Assembly: GCA_017540085.1 (NCBI GenBank)
Contig: JAFYBQ010000037.1
Location: 124,001 to 188,000, forward strand
Length of the DNA: 64,000 nt
DNA from: Synergistaceae bacterium
Lineage (GTDB): Bacteria; Synergistota; Synergistia; Synergistales; Aminobacteriaceae
Direction of reading: 5' to 3'
Positions 9,159 through 17,249 of the stretch are shown here, in pieces. Every line of letters starts with the position of its first letter. Position 1 is the stretch's first letter. Below the pieces are notes generated by a model. It worked only from the letters and a program-made list of their open reading frames with translations. It was not told the origin of the DNA and searched no databases. Position numbers and translations under genes: made by a program.

Positions 9159-9986
9159 ATGAGGAAGACTGCAATAATTCTCGCCTTGATTCTTTGCTTT
9201 GCGGGCTGCGGTGAGTCTCTGCCTGCGTACGATAGCGAATCACGCCCCATTCTGATTCAGGGGGCAATGAAAATTGAGACTGACATACTGATTTCCGCGC
9301 TTGCTGAGTCTCATGACATCACTATAGAGCATTGGCATTACGTTGCCGGGAAAATTGACGGCTATCCCGTTATAGTGAGCGTAACGCGGTGCGGGGTCGA
9401 GAATGCTTCAGTGTCAACAGCACTTGCGATTGAGACATTCAGGCCGTGCGCTGTGATTAATCAGGGTACGGCGGGAGGACATGACCCGGCATTGAGGCGG
9501 GGCGATATTGTGATAGCGTCAGACTGTTTCAACTCTTCAGCATGGAAGGCAGGATCAAGCGCAAAAGGTGAGGGAGTAAATTACCGTGATATAAATCTTC
9601 TTGACGTTAATTTTTACGATGAGTACGAGAACGGAGAAGAGATTACGTTTCTTCCTGCTGACGAAAAGCTGAAGGCTTCCGCGCTCGCTGTGAAGGGGAA
9701 ATATTCAGGCGGGAAAATTGCTGTAGGACGTATTGCGACTTCTGACTCATGGGAGAACAGAGTCGACCGTATATTATTCTTTCACGAGAAATTCGGCTCA
9801 TCGTGCGAGGAAATGGAGACATTCGCGGCGGCTAAGGTGTGCAGGATTTACGGCGTTCCGTTCTTGGGCGTGCGTGTAATCTCAAATTCTGAGCTTACAG
9901 GTGAAGAATTTATACCGAAACTCGGCCATGACTGCCAGGAATTTGTGATTGAGGTTGTGAAAAATTACATCAGGGAGATGAATTAA
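9159..9986 (+). CDS. Lipoprotein of the MTA/SAH nucleosidase (PNP/UDP) family
   Basis: A 275-residue phosphorylase-superfamily protein with MTAN landmarks: ILIQGAMKIETDIL, VINQGTAGGHDPALRRGDIVI, the purine/ribose site SSCEEMETFAAAKVC and VISNSE. MTA/SAH nucleosidases cleave adenine from methylthioadenosine or S-adenosylhomocysteine. Unusually, the N-terminus is a lipoprotein signal (MRKTAIILALILCFAGC, with lipobox Cys17), so the enzyme is predicted outside the inner membrane, where these substrates are not expected. The start is ATG 9159 with AGAAGG upstream; an earlier in-frame ATG overlaps the terminator. It overlaps the next gene by one base (TAATG). Confidence 0.85.
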   Translation: MRKTAIILALILCFAGCGESLPAYDSESRPILIQGAMKIETDILISALAESHDITIEHWHYVAGKIDGYPVIVSVTRCGVENASVSTALAIETFRPCAVINQGTAGGHDPALRRGDIVIASDCFNSSAWKAGSSAKGEGVNYRDINLLDVNFYDEYENGEEITFLPADEKLKASALAVKGKYSGGKIAVGRIATSDSWENRVDRILFFHEKFGSSCEEMETFAAAKVCRIYGVPFLGVRVISNSELTGEEFIPKLGHDCQEFVIEVVKNYIREMN

Positions 9987-11032
9987 TGCAGAGGATAAAA
10001 TTTGAGACTGACTACCAGGAGGGAGCATCGCCGGAAATTTTAGAGCGTTTACTCTCAACGAACCTCGAACAGACATCAGGCTACGGCGAGGACTCTCACT
10101 GTTCCCGCGCAAAAGAGTTAATACGCCGCGAGATAGGCAGGCCGGAGTCGGCGGTCTACTTCATGGCCGGAGGGACTCAGACTAACACAACGGTGATAAA
10201 GCATTTGCTGACCCCCTGCGAGGGAGTAATAGCGACCTCAACGGGACATATAAACGTCCACGAGTCCGGCGCGGTTGAGTCGACAGGCCACAAAGTTTTG
10301 ACGCTTCCGAGTCATGACGGATTACTTGACGCAGGAGACTTTCGGCAGTACATGGAGGCGTTCACCGTTGACCCGACAAATGCACACATGGTACAGCCGG
10401 GGCTTGTCTACGTGTCGTACTCGTCAGAATTGGGAACGGTCTACAGTAAATCACAGCTCACGGAAATACGGCGGGTATGTGATGATTACGGGCTGAAACT
10501 TTTTCTTGACGGCGCGAGGCTCGGAACGGGATTAACGTCTAGTGTGTCCGACATGGCAATGAATGATATTGCGGACTTGTGCGATGTGTTTTATATCGGC
10601 GGTACAAAGAACGGGGCGTTACTCGGCGAGGCTGTAGTTTTCCCGAACCCTGAAGCGGTAAATCTCCGGCACTTTACGACAATAATCAAACAGCAGGGCG
10701 GACTCCTCGCAAAAGGTAGGCTGTTAGGGATTCAGTTTGAAGTGTTGTTTGAGGACGGACTATTTTACAGGAATGCAGAACACGCGAATATTCAGGCCAT
10801 GAAAATCAAGCGGGCATTCACGGATAAAAGTATACCGTTCCTGATAGATTCACCGACAAATCAGCAGTTCCCGATTCTGACACGTCAGCAGAATGAATCA
10901 CTGTCCGCGAAATTCAGCTATGAGTCGTGGCAGCCGTTAGAGGACGGACGATTAGCGGTAAGATTCTGCACGAGCTGGGCAACAACTGATGACAGTATCA
11001 ATGAACTAATACAGGCAATCAATCAACTATAG
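9986..11032 (+). CDS. ltaE: Low-specificity L-threonine aldolase / beta-eliminating lyase family
   Basis: A PLP enzyme, predicted to cleave threonine or allo-threonine to glycine and acetaldehyde. The 348-residue sequence shows fold-type I features: AGGTQTNTTVIKHLL (cofactor phosphate loop), FLDGARLGTGLT (Asp on the pyridine nitrogen) and YIGGTKNGALLGEAVVF with PLP lysine K208. Producing glycine would suit the glycine reductase genes nearby, though that link is an inference. It starts on the stop codon of the lipoprotein gene (TAATG). Related beta-eliminating lyases cannot be excluded from sequence alone. Confidence 0.85.
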   Translation: MQRIKFETDYQEGASPEILERLLSTNLEQTSGYGEDSHCSRAKELIRREIGRPESAVYFMAGGTQTNTTVIKHLLTPCEGVIATSTGHINVHESGAVESTGHKVLTLPSHDGLLDAGDFRQYMEAFTVDPTNAHMVQPGLVYVSYSSELGTVYSKSQLTEIRRVCDDYGLKLFLDGARLGTGLTSSVSDMAMNDIADLCDVFYIGGTKNGALLGEAVVFPNPEAVNLRHFTTIIKQQGGLLAKGRLLGIQFEVLFEDGLFYRNAEHANIQAMKIKRAFTDKSIPFLIDSPTNQQFPILTRQQNESLSAKFSYESWQPLEDGRLAVRFCTSWATTDDSINELIQAINQL

Positions 11033-11040
11033 GAGGAAAA

Positions 11041-13707
11041 ATGACAACAAGGAAACGAAACAGGAATTTAGACAAGAGCTACACGCCGGACAACATAGAG
11101 CAGAAATGGTACGCGGAATGGGTTTCTCACGGCCTCTTCAACGCGGAAATTAACCCTGACGCAAAAGCATTCTCAATCGTAATCCCCCCGCCTAACGTAA
11201 CAGGCTCTCTTCATGTGGGACACGCATTCGATCACACATTTCAGGATATTATGTGCCGTACAAAGCGCATGGAGGGCTACAGCGTGTTGTGGCTTCCCGG
11301 AACTGACCACGCCGGAATAGCGACTCAAAATGTCGTCGAGAAAGATTTGGCCAAGAAGGGAATCTCACGCTATGACCTTGGCCGGGATGAGTTCGTCAAA
11401 AAGGTGTGGGAATGGAAGAAAGTTTACGGCTCACGAATCATTGAGCAGATGAAGAGACTCGGCAACTCGTGCGACTGGAGGCGGGAAAGATTTACGCTTG
11501 ACGAGGGATTATCGCGGGCAGTAAGGGCGGTATTTGTCCGTCTCTACAACAAGGGGCTAATCTACAGGGGGAAATACATCGTCAACTGGTGTCCCCGCTG
11601 TGCGACTGCAATATCAGATCTTGAAGTCGAATATGAAGACCAGCCCGGAAATTTCTACTACGTACAGTACCCATTGACGGACGCAGAAGGCTATATCCTC
11701 GTAGCAACGACACGCCCCGAAACGATAATAGGCGATGTAGCAATAGCAGTACACCCCCGCTCAGAGAAATACAAGCACTTAATCGGGAAGCATGTACGAG
11801 TCCCGCTCACTGACAGAGTGATTCCCATCATCGAGGACAACATGGTAGACCCTGAATTTGGCACGGGCTGTGTGAAGATTACGCCGGCGCATGACCCGAA
11901 TGATTTTCTTGTCGGACTGAATCACAATCTCGAACAAATACAGGTAATCGACTCTCGCGGAATAATGAACGAGAATGCCGGAAAGTATCAGGGTATGACA
12001 ATCGAGGAAGCCCGAAAAGAATCGGTGAAAGATTTGGAGTCGCTTGGCCTCCTCGTGAAGACAGAGAAAATCACGCATTCTGTAGGACACTGCCAGCGTT
12101 GCGGGACAACCGTTGAGCCGTATTTGTCGGAGCAGTGGTTCGTGAAGACTAAGCCCCTCGCCGAACGCGGAGTCCAGGCGGTGAAGGATGGCCGAATAAA
12201 GTGGACTCCGTCCCAGTGGGAGAAGACATACTTTAACTGGATGGAGAATATCCGGGACTGGTGCATATCCCGCCAGCTTTGGTGGGGACACAGGATTCCC
12301 GCGTGGGAGTGCAAAGACTGCGGGCATATCACTGTCGCCGAAATTGACCCTACAGAATGCGAGCATTGCCACAGCAAGAATATACAGCAGGAGAGCGATG
12401 TTCTTGATACGTGGTTCAGCTCTGCATTGTGGCCTTTCTCGACAATGGGATGGCCTGACGATGCCCCGGAGCTGAAATATTTTTATCCCACGTCATTAAT
12501 GGTAACGGGATTCGACATAATATTTTTCTGGGTTGCGCGAATGATTATGATGGGCCTCGAATTTATGGGCGATGTTCCATTCCGGGACGTGTACATTCAT
12601 TCGCTGATTCGAGACGAGCACGGAAAGAAGATGAGCAAGACAAAAGGCAACGTGATAGATCCTCTCGTGATGATCGAGAAATACGGAGCTGACGCGCTGA
12701 GGATGACACTTGCGGCATTGTCTGTGCAGGGGCGTGATATTCTCCTGTCGTCAACACGAATCGAGACATACAGATTTTTCATGAATAAATTGTGGAACGC
12801 CTCACGCTTTGCGCTGATGAATCTTGATGACGATGTGAGAGAGATTGACCCGATTCAGCTTCAGCTTCACGACAAATTCATTCTCACCCGGACTCAGGAA
12901 ATGGCGCGGAGTGTCCGTGAGCAGATAGACTCCTACGACATAGGGACGGCGGCGCGGGGACTCTATGATTTCGTGTGGGGCGATTTGTGCGACTGGTACG
13001 TGGAGATGTCAAAGCCTGCGCTGAAGGGCGACGAGGGCGACGCGAGGAAGCACACGACTCAGGGCGTAATCGAGCATGTATTCAGGACAGTATTGCCGCT
13101 CCTGCACCCGTTTGTGCCGTTCATCACTGAGGAATTGTGGGCGGCGTTCGGGTTTAACGACGACTATATAATGCGGTCTTCATGGCCTGAGCCTGTGAGG
13201 GAGTACGAGTTTTCCGGGGCTGTTGACGAAATGCGAGTCCTGCAGGAAACCGTGAGGACTCTGCGAAATCTCCGGGCAGAAGCTCACGTCCCCCCGCAGA
13301 AGAGACTAGCCCGCTCCGTGATTCGTGTTGCGGGTAATACTAAGACCGCTGAAATTTTGCGTGCGTCATTGAATCAGGTTGAGGGACTCTGCAAGGTTGA
13401 CAGCGTGATTCTTGAGGAGCCTTCGCCGGAATGGTCATACGGGCCTTCATTGTCGAGCGTCTGCGGTGATGCTGAAGTGAAATTGCCTGTGGGTGATGTT
13501 CTTGACGTGCCGGAAGAGATTTCGAGGCTTGAGAAAGAAATAGCGTCAATCATGAAGGCTGTTGCGTCAAGCGAGGCGAGACTCAGCAAGGCGGATTTTG
13601 TCGCCCGTGCGCCCGCTGAAGTTGTCGAGAAGGAACGCGGGAAAGTCGCAGAAGGTAAAGCGCAGATTGAGAGACTCAAAGCCAATCTTGAGAGTTTGAG
13701 CAAGTAA
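11041..13707 (+). CDS. valS: Valyl-tRNA synthetase
   Basis: Charges tRNA-Val. The 888-residue class I synthetase has the HIGH-type motif (PPPNVTGSLHVGH, ending at residue 61), the editing domain (ATTRPETIIGDVAIAVHP), zinc-type Cys pairs (CQRCGTTV, CKDCG...CEHC) and a C-terminal coiled coil rich in Glu, Lys and Arg from about residue 815. The KMSKS loop reads KMSKT (530-534), a conservative variant. GGAGG lies just upstream of the ATG. It follows the aldolase gene by eight bases and may share its transcript. Confidence 0.97.
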   Translation: MTTRKRNRNLDKSYTPDNIEQKWYAEWVSHGLFNAEINPDAKAFSIVIPPPNVTGSLHVGHAFDHTFQDIMCRTKRMEGYSVLWLPGTDHAGIATQNVVEKDLAKKGISRYDLGRDEFVKKVWEWKKVYGSRIIEQMKRLGNSCDWRRERFTLDEGLSRAVRAVFVRLYNKGLIYRGKYIVNWCPRCATAISDLEVEYEDQPGNFYYVQYPLTDAEGYILVATTRPETIIGDVAIAVHPRSEKYKHLIGKHVRVPLTDRVIPIIEDNMVDPEFGTGCVKITPAHDPNDFLVGLNHNLEQIQVIDSRGIMNENAGKYQGMTIEEARKESVKDLESLGLLVKTEKITHSVGHCQRCGTTVEPYLSEQWFVKTKPLAERGVQAVKDGRIKWTPSQWEKTYFNWMENIRDWCISRQLWWGHRIPAWECKDCGHITVAEIDPTECEHCHSKNIQQESDVLDTWFSSALWPFSTMGWPDDAPELKYFYPTSLMVTGFDIIFFWVARMIMMGLEFMGDVPFRDVYIHSLIRDEHGKKMSKTKGNVIDPLVMIEKYGADALRMTLAALSVQGRDILLSSTRIETYRFFMNKLWNASRFALMNLDDDVREIDPIQLQLHDKFILTRTQEMARSVREQIDSYDIGTAARGLYDFVWGDLCDWYVEMSKPALKGDEGDARKHTTQGVIEHVFRTVLPLLHPFVPFITEELWAAFGFNDDYIMRSSWPEPVREYEFSGAVDEMRVLQETVRTLRNLRAEAHVPPQKRLARSVIRVAGNTKTAEILRASLNQVEGLCKVDSVILEEPSPEWSYGPSLSSVCGDAEVKLPVGDVLDVPEEISRLEKEIASIMKAVASSEARLSKADFVARAPAEVVEKERGKVAEGKAQIERLKANLESLSK

Positions 13708-13715
13708 TGAGAGAT

Positions 13716-13773
13716 TCCCCCGGTGATTCGCGGCCGTTCACATTAGGGCGGTGCCTGCACCGGGGATAATTTT
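13716..13773 (+). terminator. Terminator after valS
   Basis: CCCCGGTG (ending at 13725) can pair with CACCGGGG (13758-13765), followed by ATAATTTT. The loop is long (about 32 bases) and GC-rich. Confidence 0.55.
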
Positions 13774-13841
13774 GCGGCCATGTTCAACGATATTTTAGGG
13801 ACAATCAGAGATTCAGAGGGCAGAAATTTTTACGAGGTGTC

Positions 13842-13898
13842 GTGTTAGATCCTTTCATGGGTTCGGGAACAACATGCGCGGCGGCTAAGAATCTCGGA
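13842..13898 (+). pseudogene. Fragment of a DNA methyltransferase (motif I region only)
   Basis: In frame from 13842 the codons read VLDPFMGSGTTCAAAKNLG, an almost ideal SAM-binding motif I of beta-class DNA methyltransferases. In intact genes this is followed by a segment like RKFIGIE. Here the frame runs straight into the grdB terminator, and a stop lies just upstream in a neighbouring frame. No start, no motif IV and no further similarity are visible in the 130 bases on either side. It is most simply the leftover of a deleted restriction-modification locus between valS and grdB. Confidence 0.65.
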
Positions 13899-13906
13899 AA
13901 GACAGA

Positions 13907-13942
13907 AATCCCCCCGACTTTTTGCCGAGGGGATAATTTTTT
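13907..13942 (-). terminator. Terminator after grdB
   Basis: On the minus strand ATCCCCTCGGC pairs with GTCGGGGGGAT around an A-rich loop, directly after the grdB stop (TAG, 13944-13946). The plus-strand side ends in ATAATTTTTT, so it could work in both directions. Confidence 0.65.
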
Positions 13943-13943
13943 G

Positions 13944-15248
13944 CTACTCTGTGAAAACTGTCTGCTCTGTGATTTCCGTCTGCAATGCCTTCAAAGCCCG
14001 CTCAACGAGTCCGCGCCGTAAAGTTTTCTCCTCTTCAGGCGTTCTTGTCGGGTCTCCTAACGGGTGAGGTATTGCGATTGTCGGGACGATTCTGTTTGCG
14101 CCGACTGTCTGCGAGATCGGGACTATCGTGCACATATGGACTACCGGGAGTTTGCGCTCAATTTCTTTTACCATCGTTGCCCCGCAACGTGTGCAGGTTC
14201 CTCAGGTTGACGTGAGAATGACCGCCGTAACTCCGTCAGCTACGAGCCTGTTTGCGATTTCCGCGCCGAATTTCTTTGCGTTTGCGACAGCCGTACCATT
14301 TCCGACAGTGGTATAGAACTTGTTGTGAAGTTTGCCGATTGCGCCCTCTCTTTCGAGGTCTCTCAATACGTCAACAGGAAGCACCCTGTCCGCGTCCTGG
14401 TCAGCATATGTAGCGTCATACCCTCCGTGAGCCGTGCAATATTTCTCGCTCGTGAGGTCATTTACGCCGGTGATGTCATATTCTCCGAACTTGCTCGCGC
14501 TTGAGGCTTCAATGTGATCCGGGTTGCCTTTGGGACAGATTCCGCCGGACGTAACGAGGGCGATTACTGCGTGTTTCATGTCCTTCACTGCGGGCTGAGG
14601 GTCTACGCGGTCAAAAACGGGCATTTTGTACTCAGTCTCGAAAGGTTCACCCTTAATCTTTGCCGCGAACATATCAACGCATCTTTCCGCCGCTAATTTC
14701 CCGTAGAACATATTTTTGCGGATACCCCGCTCAATATATCCTTCCTCTGACGGTTTGCCGATTGCCTCGCCTTTGAGGAGTTTCAGCGCAAGTTTTGCCA
14801 TCGCGGGGACGGCCTTACGCATTCCTGCGGCTGAGTCCGGGGTCTCGATTATCCACGCGGATTTCTTGTACATTTCCGCGCCGGGGTTCTCCGGGTACAT
14901 TCCTGATATTACGGGGATTGAGAATGCCTTTGCTACTGCCTCGCACATTGCACCGCACGCAGTACCGTAACGCCCGGCATTGAACGCAGGCCCGGCAATG
15001 AATGCGTCAGGCTTGTATTCTTTCATCATGCCGAGAATTTTTGCGCTTGCCTCGTCCATGTTGCTGGCGAAATACGAGTCTCCGCAAATCACGGTAGCTA
15101 CTATTTCGGCCTCGCCTTTGAACGCCGCATTGAGAGCCATACCCGGCCCGACGATTCCCGCGCGTATTTCGGGCTGATAGTCTGCTTTCTCTTCTCCGCC
15201 TATGCCCGCGTAAAACTGATTGATGTAGTGTACTATTCTGTATGCCAT
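13944..15248 (-). CDS. grdB: Glycine reductase complex component B, selenoprotein subunit GrdB (UGA = selenocysteine)
   Basis: Substrate-specific subunit of glycine reductase. It binds glycine with GrdE and passes the carboxymethyl group to selenoprotein A. The reading frame is interrupted by TGA at 14202-14204 (codon 349) in the context TST-U-GTCTRCGATMVKEIE, exactly the U-x-x-C-x-x-C position of known GrdB proteins, and similarity continues to the TAG at 13944. It must be annotated as one 434-residue selenoprotein, not two ORFs. A 6-bp hairpin follows the UGA at SECIS distance. Start: ATG 15248 (MAYRIVHYINQF) with AAGGAGG upstream; a longer frame to 15302 overlaps grdE. It is last in the grdX-grdE-grdB operon. 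Confidence 0.95.
14174..14190 (-). promoter_or_regulatory. Predicted bacterial SECIS hairpin
   Basis: On the minus strand CGTTGC-GGG-GCAACG (14189-14175) forms a perfect 6-bp stem with a GGG loop. It starts 12 bases after the in-frame UGA of grdB, so its loop lies about 19 bases from the UGA. This is consistent with SelB-dependent selenocysteine insertion, where apical Gs are typical. Confidence 0.6.
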
Positions 15249-15261
15249 TTTTCCCACCTCC

Positions 15262-16554
15262 TTAAAGCGTGTATGCTCCGAGTTTCGTATAGCCAAGCTC
15301 ACTTGTTGCGCCCGTGATGGCCTGAAGCTCTACGGTGATTGAGCCGTCCTCAGCAAGCGAACCCTGCCAGCCTCCCGCGATAACGTTTGCTTCTTCAGCA
15401 TAGCCGATGACTTTCGACATGGCCGGAAGGTGTATAACCTCGTTCGCGTTTCCGGCCGTAACACATGCGTTGCCTTCGGGACATGAGTCGGCCAAAGACT
15501 GACTCGCGCCGTCCTGCCCGGCGTATTCGTCCGTGAGTAACGCTGTCTTGATTCCGAGCTGCTCACATTTCCGGCAGTTCATGATGAGATCCGCGTCAGG
15601 ATTCCCGAATCCCTCCTCCGTAATCACAACACCGTCAAGCCCTAACATAGCGGCCAATTTCGCGGCGTATGATGAGCTTCTGCGCTTGTCGGCAAGTGTT
15701 ACGTTCTCGTTTGTTACGATGACTGCCACAAAGTTGAAATCTTTTCCGTGCCTCTTGAGCATGTCAGCTATTACGGGGTTGTTCAGGTGTGAATACGTGC
15801 TGTTCTTGTCGCAGGCTGATACGCAGTTCCCCGAAACTATTGCGCCGTCCATTACCTCAAGCGGTGAGATGATTGTCGGAAGTATGCGCTTAACATCAAC
15901 GCCGTAAAGATACGTGTCATGCAGTAATCCCTGTGTCTGAAGCATGTAGATGTATCCGACTTTCGGGAGTCCGGGAAATTCATTCATTGCCTCGCGGATT
16001 GTGGGACGCTCGTAGACTTCAACCGAGTCAGCTTTGCACCCGGCGCAGGCTTTTGCGAGATATGCGGCTGTCTTGAGTCCGGCCAAACGGCAAGCCTTCT
16101 CGTAGTCGTGCTTGTCCATATTCGGGTCTGAAGGCTCAAGAACAAGTACAACGTTGCAGGTTTTCGAGTACGGCGTGTAATCCGCTCCCGGCCCGGACAT
16201 GTCTATTATTCCTTCCTGAAAGCGTACGAGCTTCCCCGTTGTGAGAACAGCGCACCCGGATAACACTAACGTTTGACCCTCGCCGACCGTCTCAACATCG
16301 CTGATCATTCCGGGGAACACCTGACCTTTTCCCGAAATTTTCCATCGCGGTTCGATTACGTCCTTCACGGGCATTATTCTTGTTGACTCGCCGGGCATCG
16401 CAATATCGACATCAATATTTTTCCCTAAAAGCGGGTCTTCCGATATGAGCGCGAGAATTTCGGCCTTGTTCACGGTCAGTATTCCATTCTCAAAGCCGGT
16501 TTTCTCTCCTAACTTCAGGCCGTTCACTTTCAGCCTGTGCAGCTCAAGTTTCAT
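15262..16554 (-). CDS. grdE: Glycine reductase component B proprotein (alpha/beta subunits)
   Basis: Precursor that self-cleaves into two subunits, the second carrying a pyruvoyl group that forms a Schiff base with glycine. The 430 residues resemble clostridial GrdE along their length: FPGMISDVETVG, FQEGIIDMSGPGADYTP, LQTQGLLHDTYLYGVD, and the cleavage site SGNCVSACDKN with N243-C244. The C-terminal part has EEGFGNPDADLIMN and TDEYAG. The start MKLELHRLKVNG aligns with the family. It lies between grdX and grdB with short gaps. GrdA, GrdC and GrdD, needed for a full glycine reductase, are not in this window. Sarcosine or betaine paralogues are less likely given the similarity. Confidence 0.93.
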   Translation of the reverse strand: MKLELHRLKVNGLKLGEKTGFENGILTVNKAEILALISEDPLLGKNIDVDIAMPGESTRIMPVKDVIEPRWKISGKGQVFPGMISDVETVGEGQTLVLSGCAVLTTGKLVRFQEGIIDMSGPGADYTPYSKTCNVVLVLEPSDPNMDKHDYEKACRLAGLKTAAYLAKACAGCKADSVEVYERPTIREAMNEFPGLPKVGYIYMLQTQGLLHDTYLYGVDVKRILPTIISPLEVMDGAIVSGNCVSACDKNSTYSHLNNPVIADMLKRHGKDFNFVAVIVTNENVTLADKRRSSSYAAKLAAMLGLDGVVITEEGFGNPDADLIMNCRKCEQLGIKTALLTDEYAGQDGASQSLADSCPEGNACVTAGNANEVIHLPAMSKVIGYAEEANVIAGGWQGSLAEDGSITVELQAITGATSELGYTKLGAYTL

Positions 16555-16557
16555 GAT

Positions 16558-16974
16558 TTATACCTCCTTCACTCTTAATGACGGGGCATCGCAGAGTCTC
16601 TCATCTCTGATTAACCCGTAACGCCCAAGACTCTCCCTCATCAGTTCCGCGTCAATATATGCGTAATCAGCCCGCGTTAATGCGTCCAAACTTTTCGGCG
16701 TGATAATTTCTGCTGACTGGTATACGTTCACTGCTGACTCAATAACTGAAAGGGAGTCCAAATCTACAGCACCCGGAATCACATCAACGATTACGGATCT
16801 ATACGGCTGGTGATTGGGTCTGAGATTGCCGCAAAGGGGATGGGTTAAGATTATGCTTCCTGAATGCACAAGCCCGCGAACATGAATCAGAACATCAAGC
16901 GATGATCCGTCAACGTATTCTGATGATTTCGCGCTGTCGTGAAGTCCTGCATTGTTTGTGATAAGTCTTAACAT
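16558..16974 (-). CDS. grdX: GrdX family protein
   Basis: Small protein of unknown biochemical function that often opens glycine reductase operons. The 138-residue product begins MLRLITNNAGLHD, typical of GrdX, and contains HVRGLVHSGSIILTHPLCGNLRPN. I chose ATG 16974, preceded by GAGGAGGG. An upstream in-frame start at 17046 would put coding sequence inside the riboswitch and has no SD. It is followed after three bases by grdE. Regulation: first gene behind the glycine riboswitch. Confidence 0.85.
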   Translation of the reverse strand: MLRLITNNAGLHDSAKSSEYVDGSSLDVLIHVRGLVHSGSIILTHPLCGNLRPNHQPYRSVIVDVIPGAVDLDSLSVIESAVNVYQSAEIITPKSLDALTRADYAYIDAELMRESLGRYGLIRDERLCDAPSLRVKEV

Positions 16975-17014
16975 CTCTAACCCTCCTCGAACTTTCTTCA
17001 TCTGTTGCCATAAG

Positions 17015-17122
17015 CAAGCGGCTTCAGAAGTCCTGTCCGAATACATTTTTTCTGCCTGAGAGTTTCGCGTTTGACTGCTTGCACCTTCGGCGGCCTGTTA
17101 TGGCTCTCTCGTGTATTCTTCG
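17015..17122 (-). ncRNA. Glycine riboswitch (gcvT-type aptamer)
   Basis: Minus-strand sequence has the conserved landmarks in order: GAGAGAGCC (about 17112-17104), GCCGCCGAAGGTGCAAGC (about 17094-17078), ACTCTCAGGCAG (17062-17051) and GGACAGGACTTCTG (about 17038-17025). The GAGAG and CTCTC segments pair to close the aptamer. I see one clear aptamer, not the usual tandem pair. It lies between a TATAAT box and grdX and has no strong downstream terminator, so glycine probably switches on grdXEB expression at translation or through a structure I cannot resolve. Confidence 0.88.
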
Positions 17123-17139
17123 TTCAGGGTTACAAGGGA

Positions 17140-17145
17140 ATTATA
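17140..17145 (-). promoter_or_regulatory. -10 box of the grdX-grdE-grdB operon
   Basis: Minus-strand TATAAT (context CATCGGGTATAATTCCC), about 20 bases upstream of the riboswitch 5' end. No good -35 is seen at 17 bp spacing. Confidence 0.55.
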
Positions 17146-17204
17146 CCCGATGTAACAATTTACTGCTATGCGAAATATACCGCTTGTTGTTACGAACGAC
17201 AGAA

Positions 17205-17245
17205 GGAAAAGTGCTGCCCCCGTAAAATTTTGAGACAGCACAAAA
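17205..17245 (-). terminator. Terminator after the AGCS symporter gene
   Basis: Minus-strand GTGCTG pairs with CAGCAC around a 19-base loop, followed by TTTTCC. It separates the symporter transcript from the riboswitch-controlled operon. Confidence 0.55.
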
Positions 17246-17249
17246 TCTT

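Noticed and set aside
11779-12372. 197-codon minus-strand ORF opposite valS
   Set aside because: Antisense shadow of valS without SD or recognisable domains.
13944-14174. Separate short gene beginning after the grdB UGA
   Set aside because: It is the continuation of GrdB after the selenocysteine codon; there is no independent start signal and similarity to GrdB is continuous.
17000-17034. Second glycine aptamer in tandem
   Set aside because: The CCGAAGG and CTCTCAGGC landmarks occur only once; the remaining sequence before grdX is too short.
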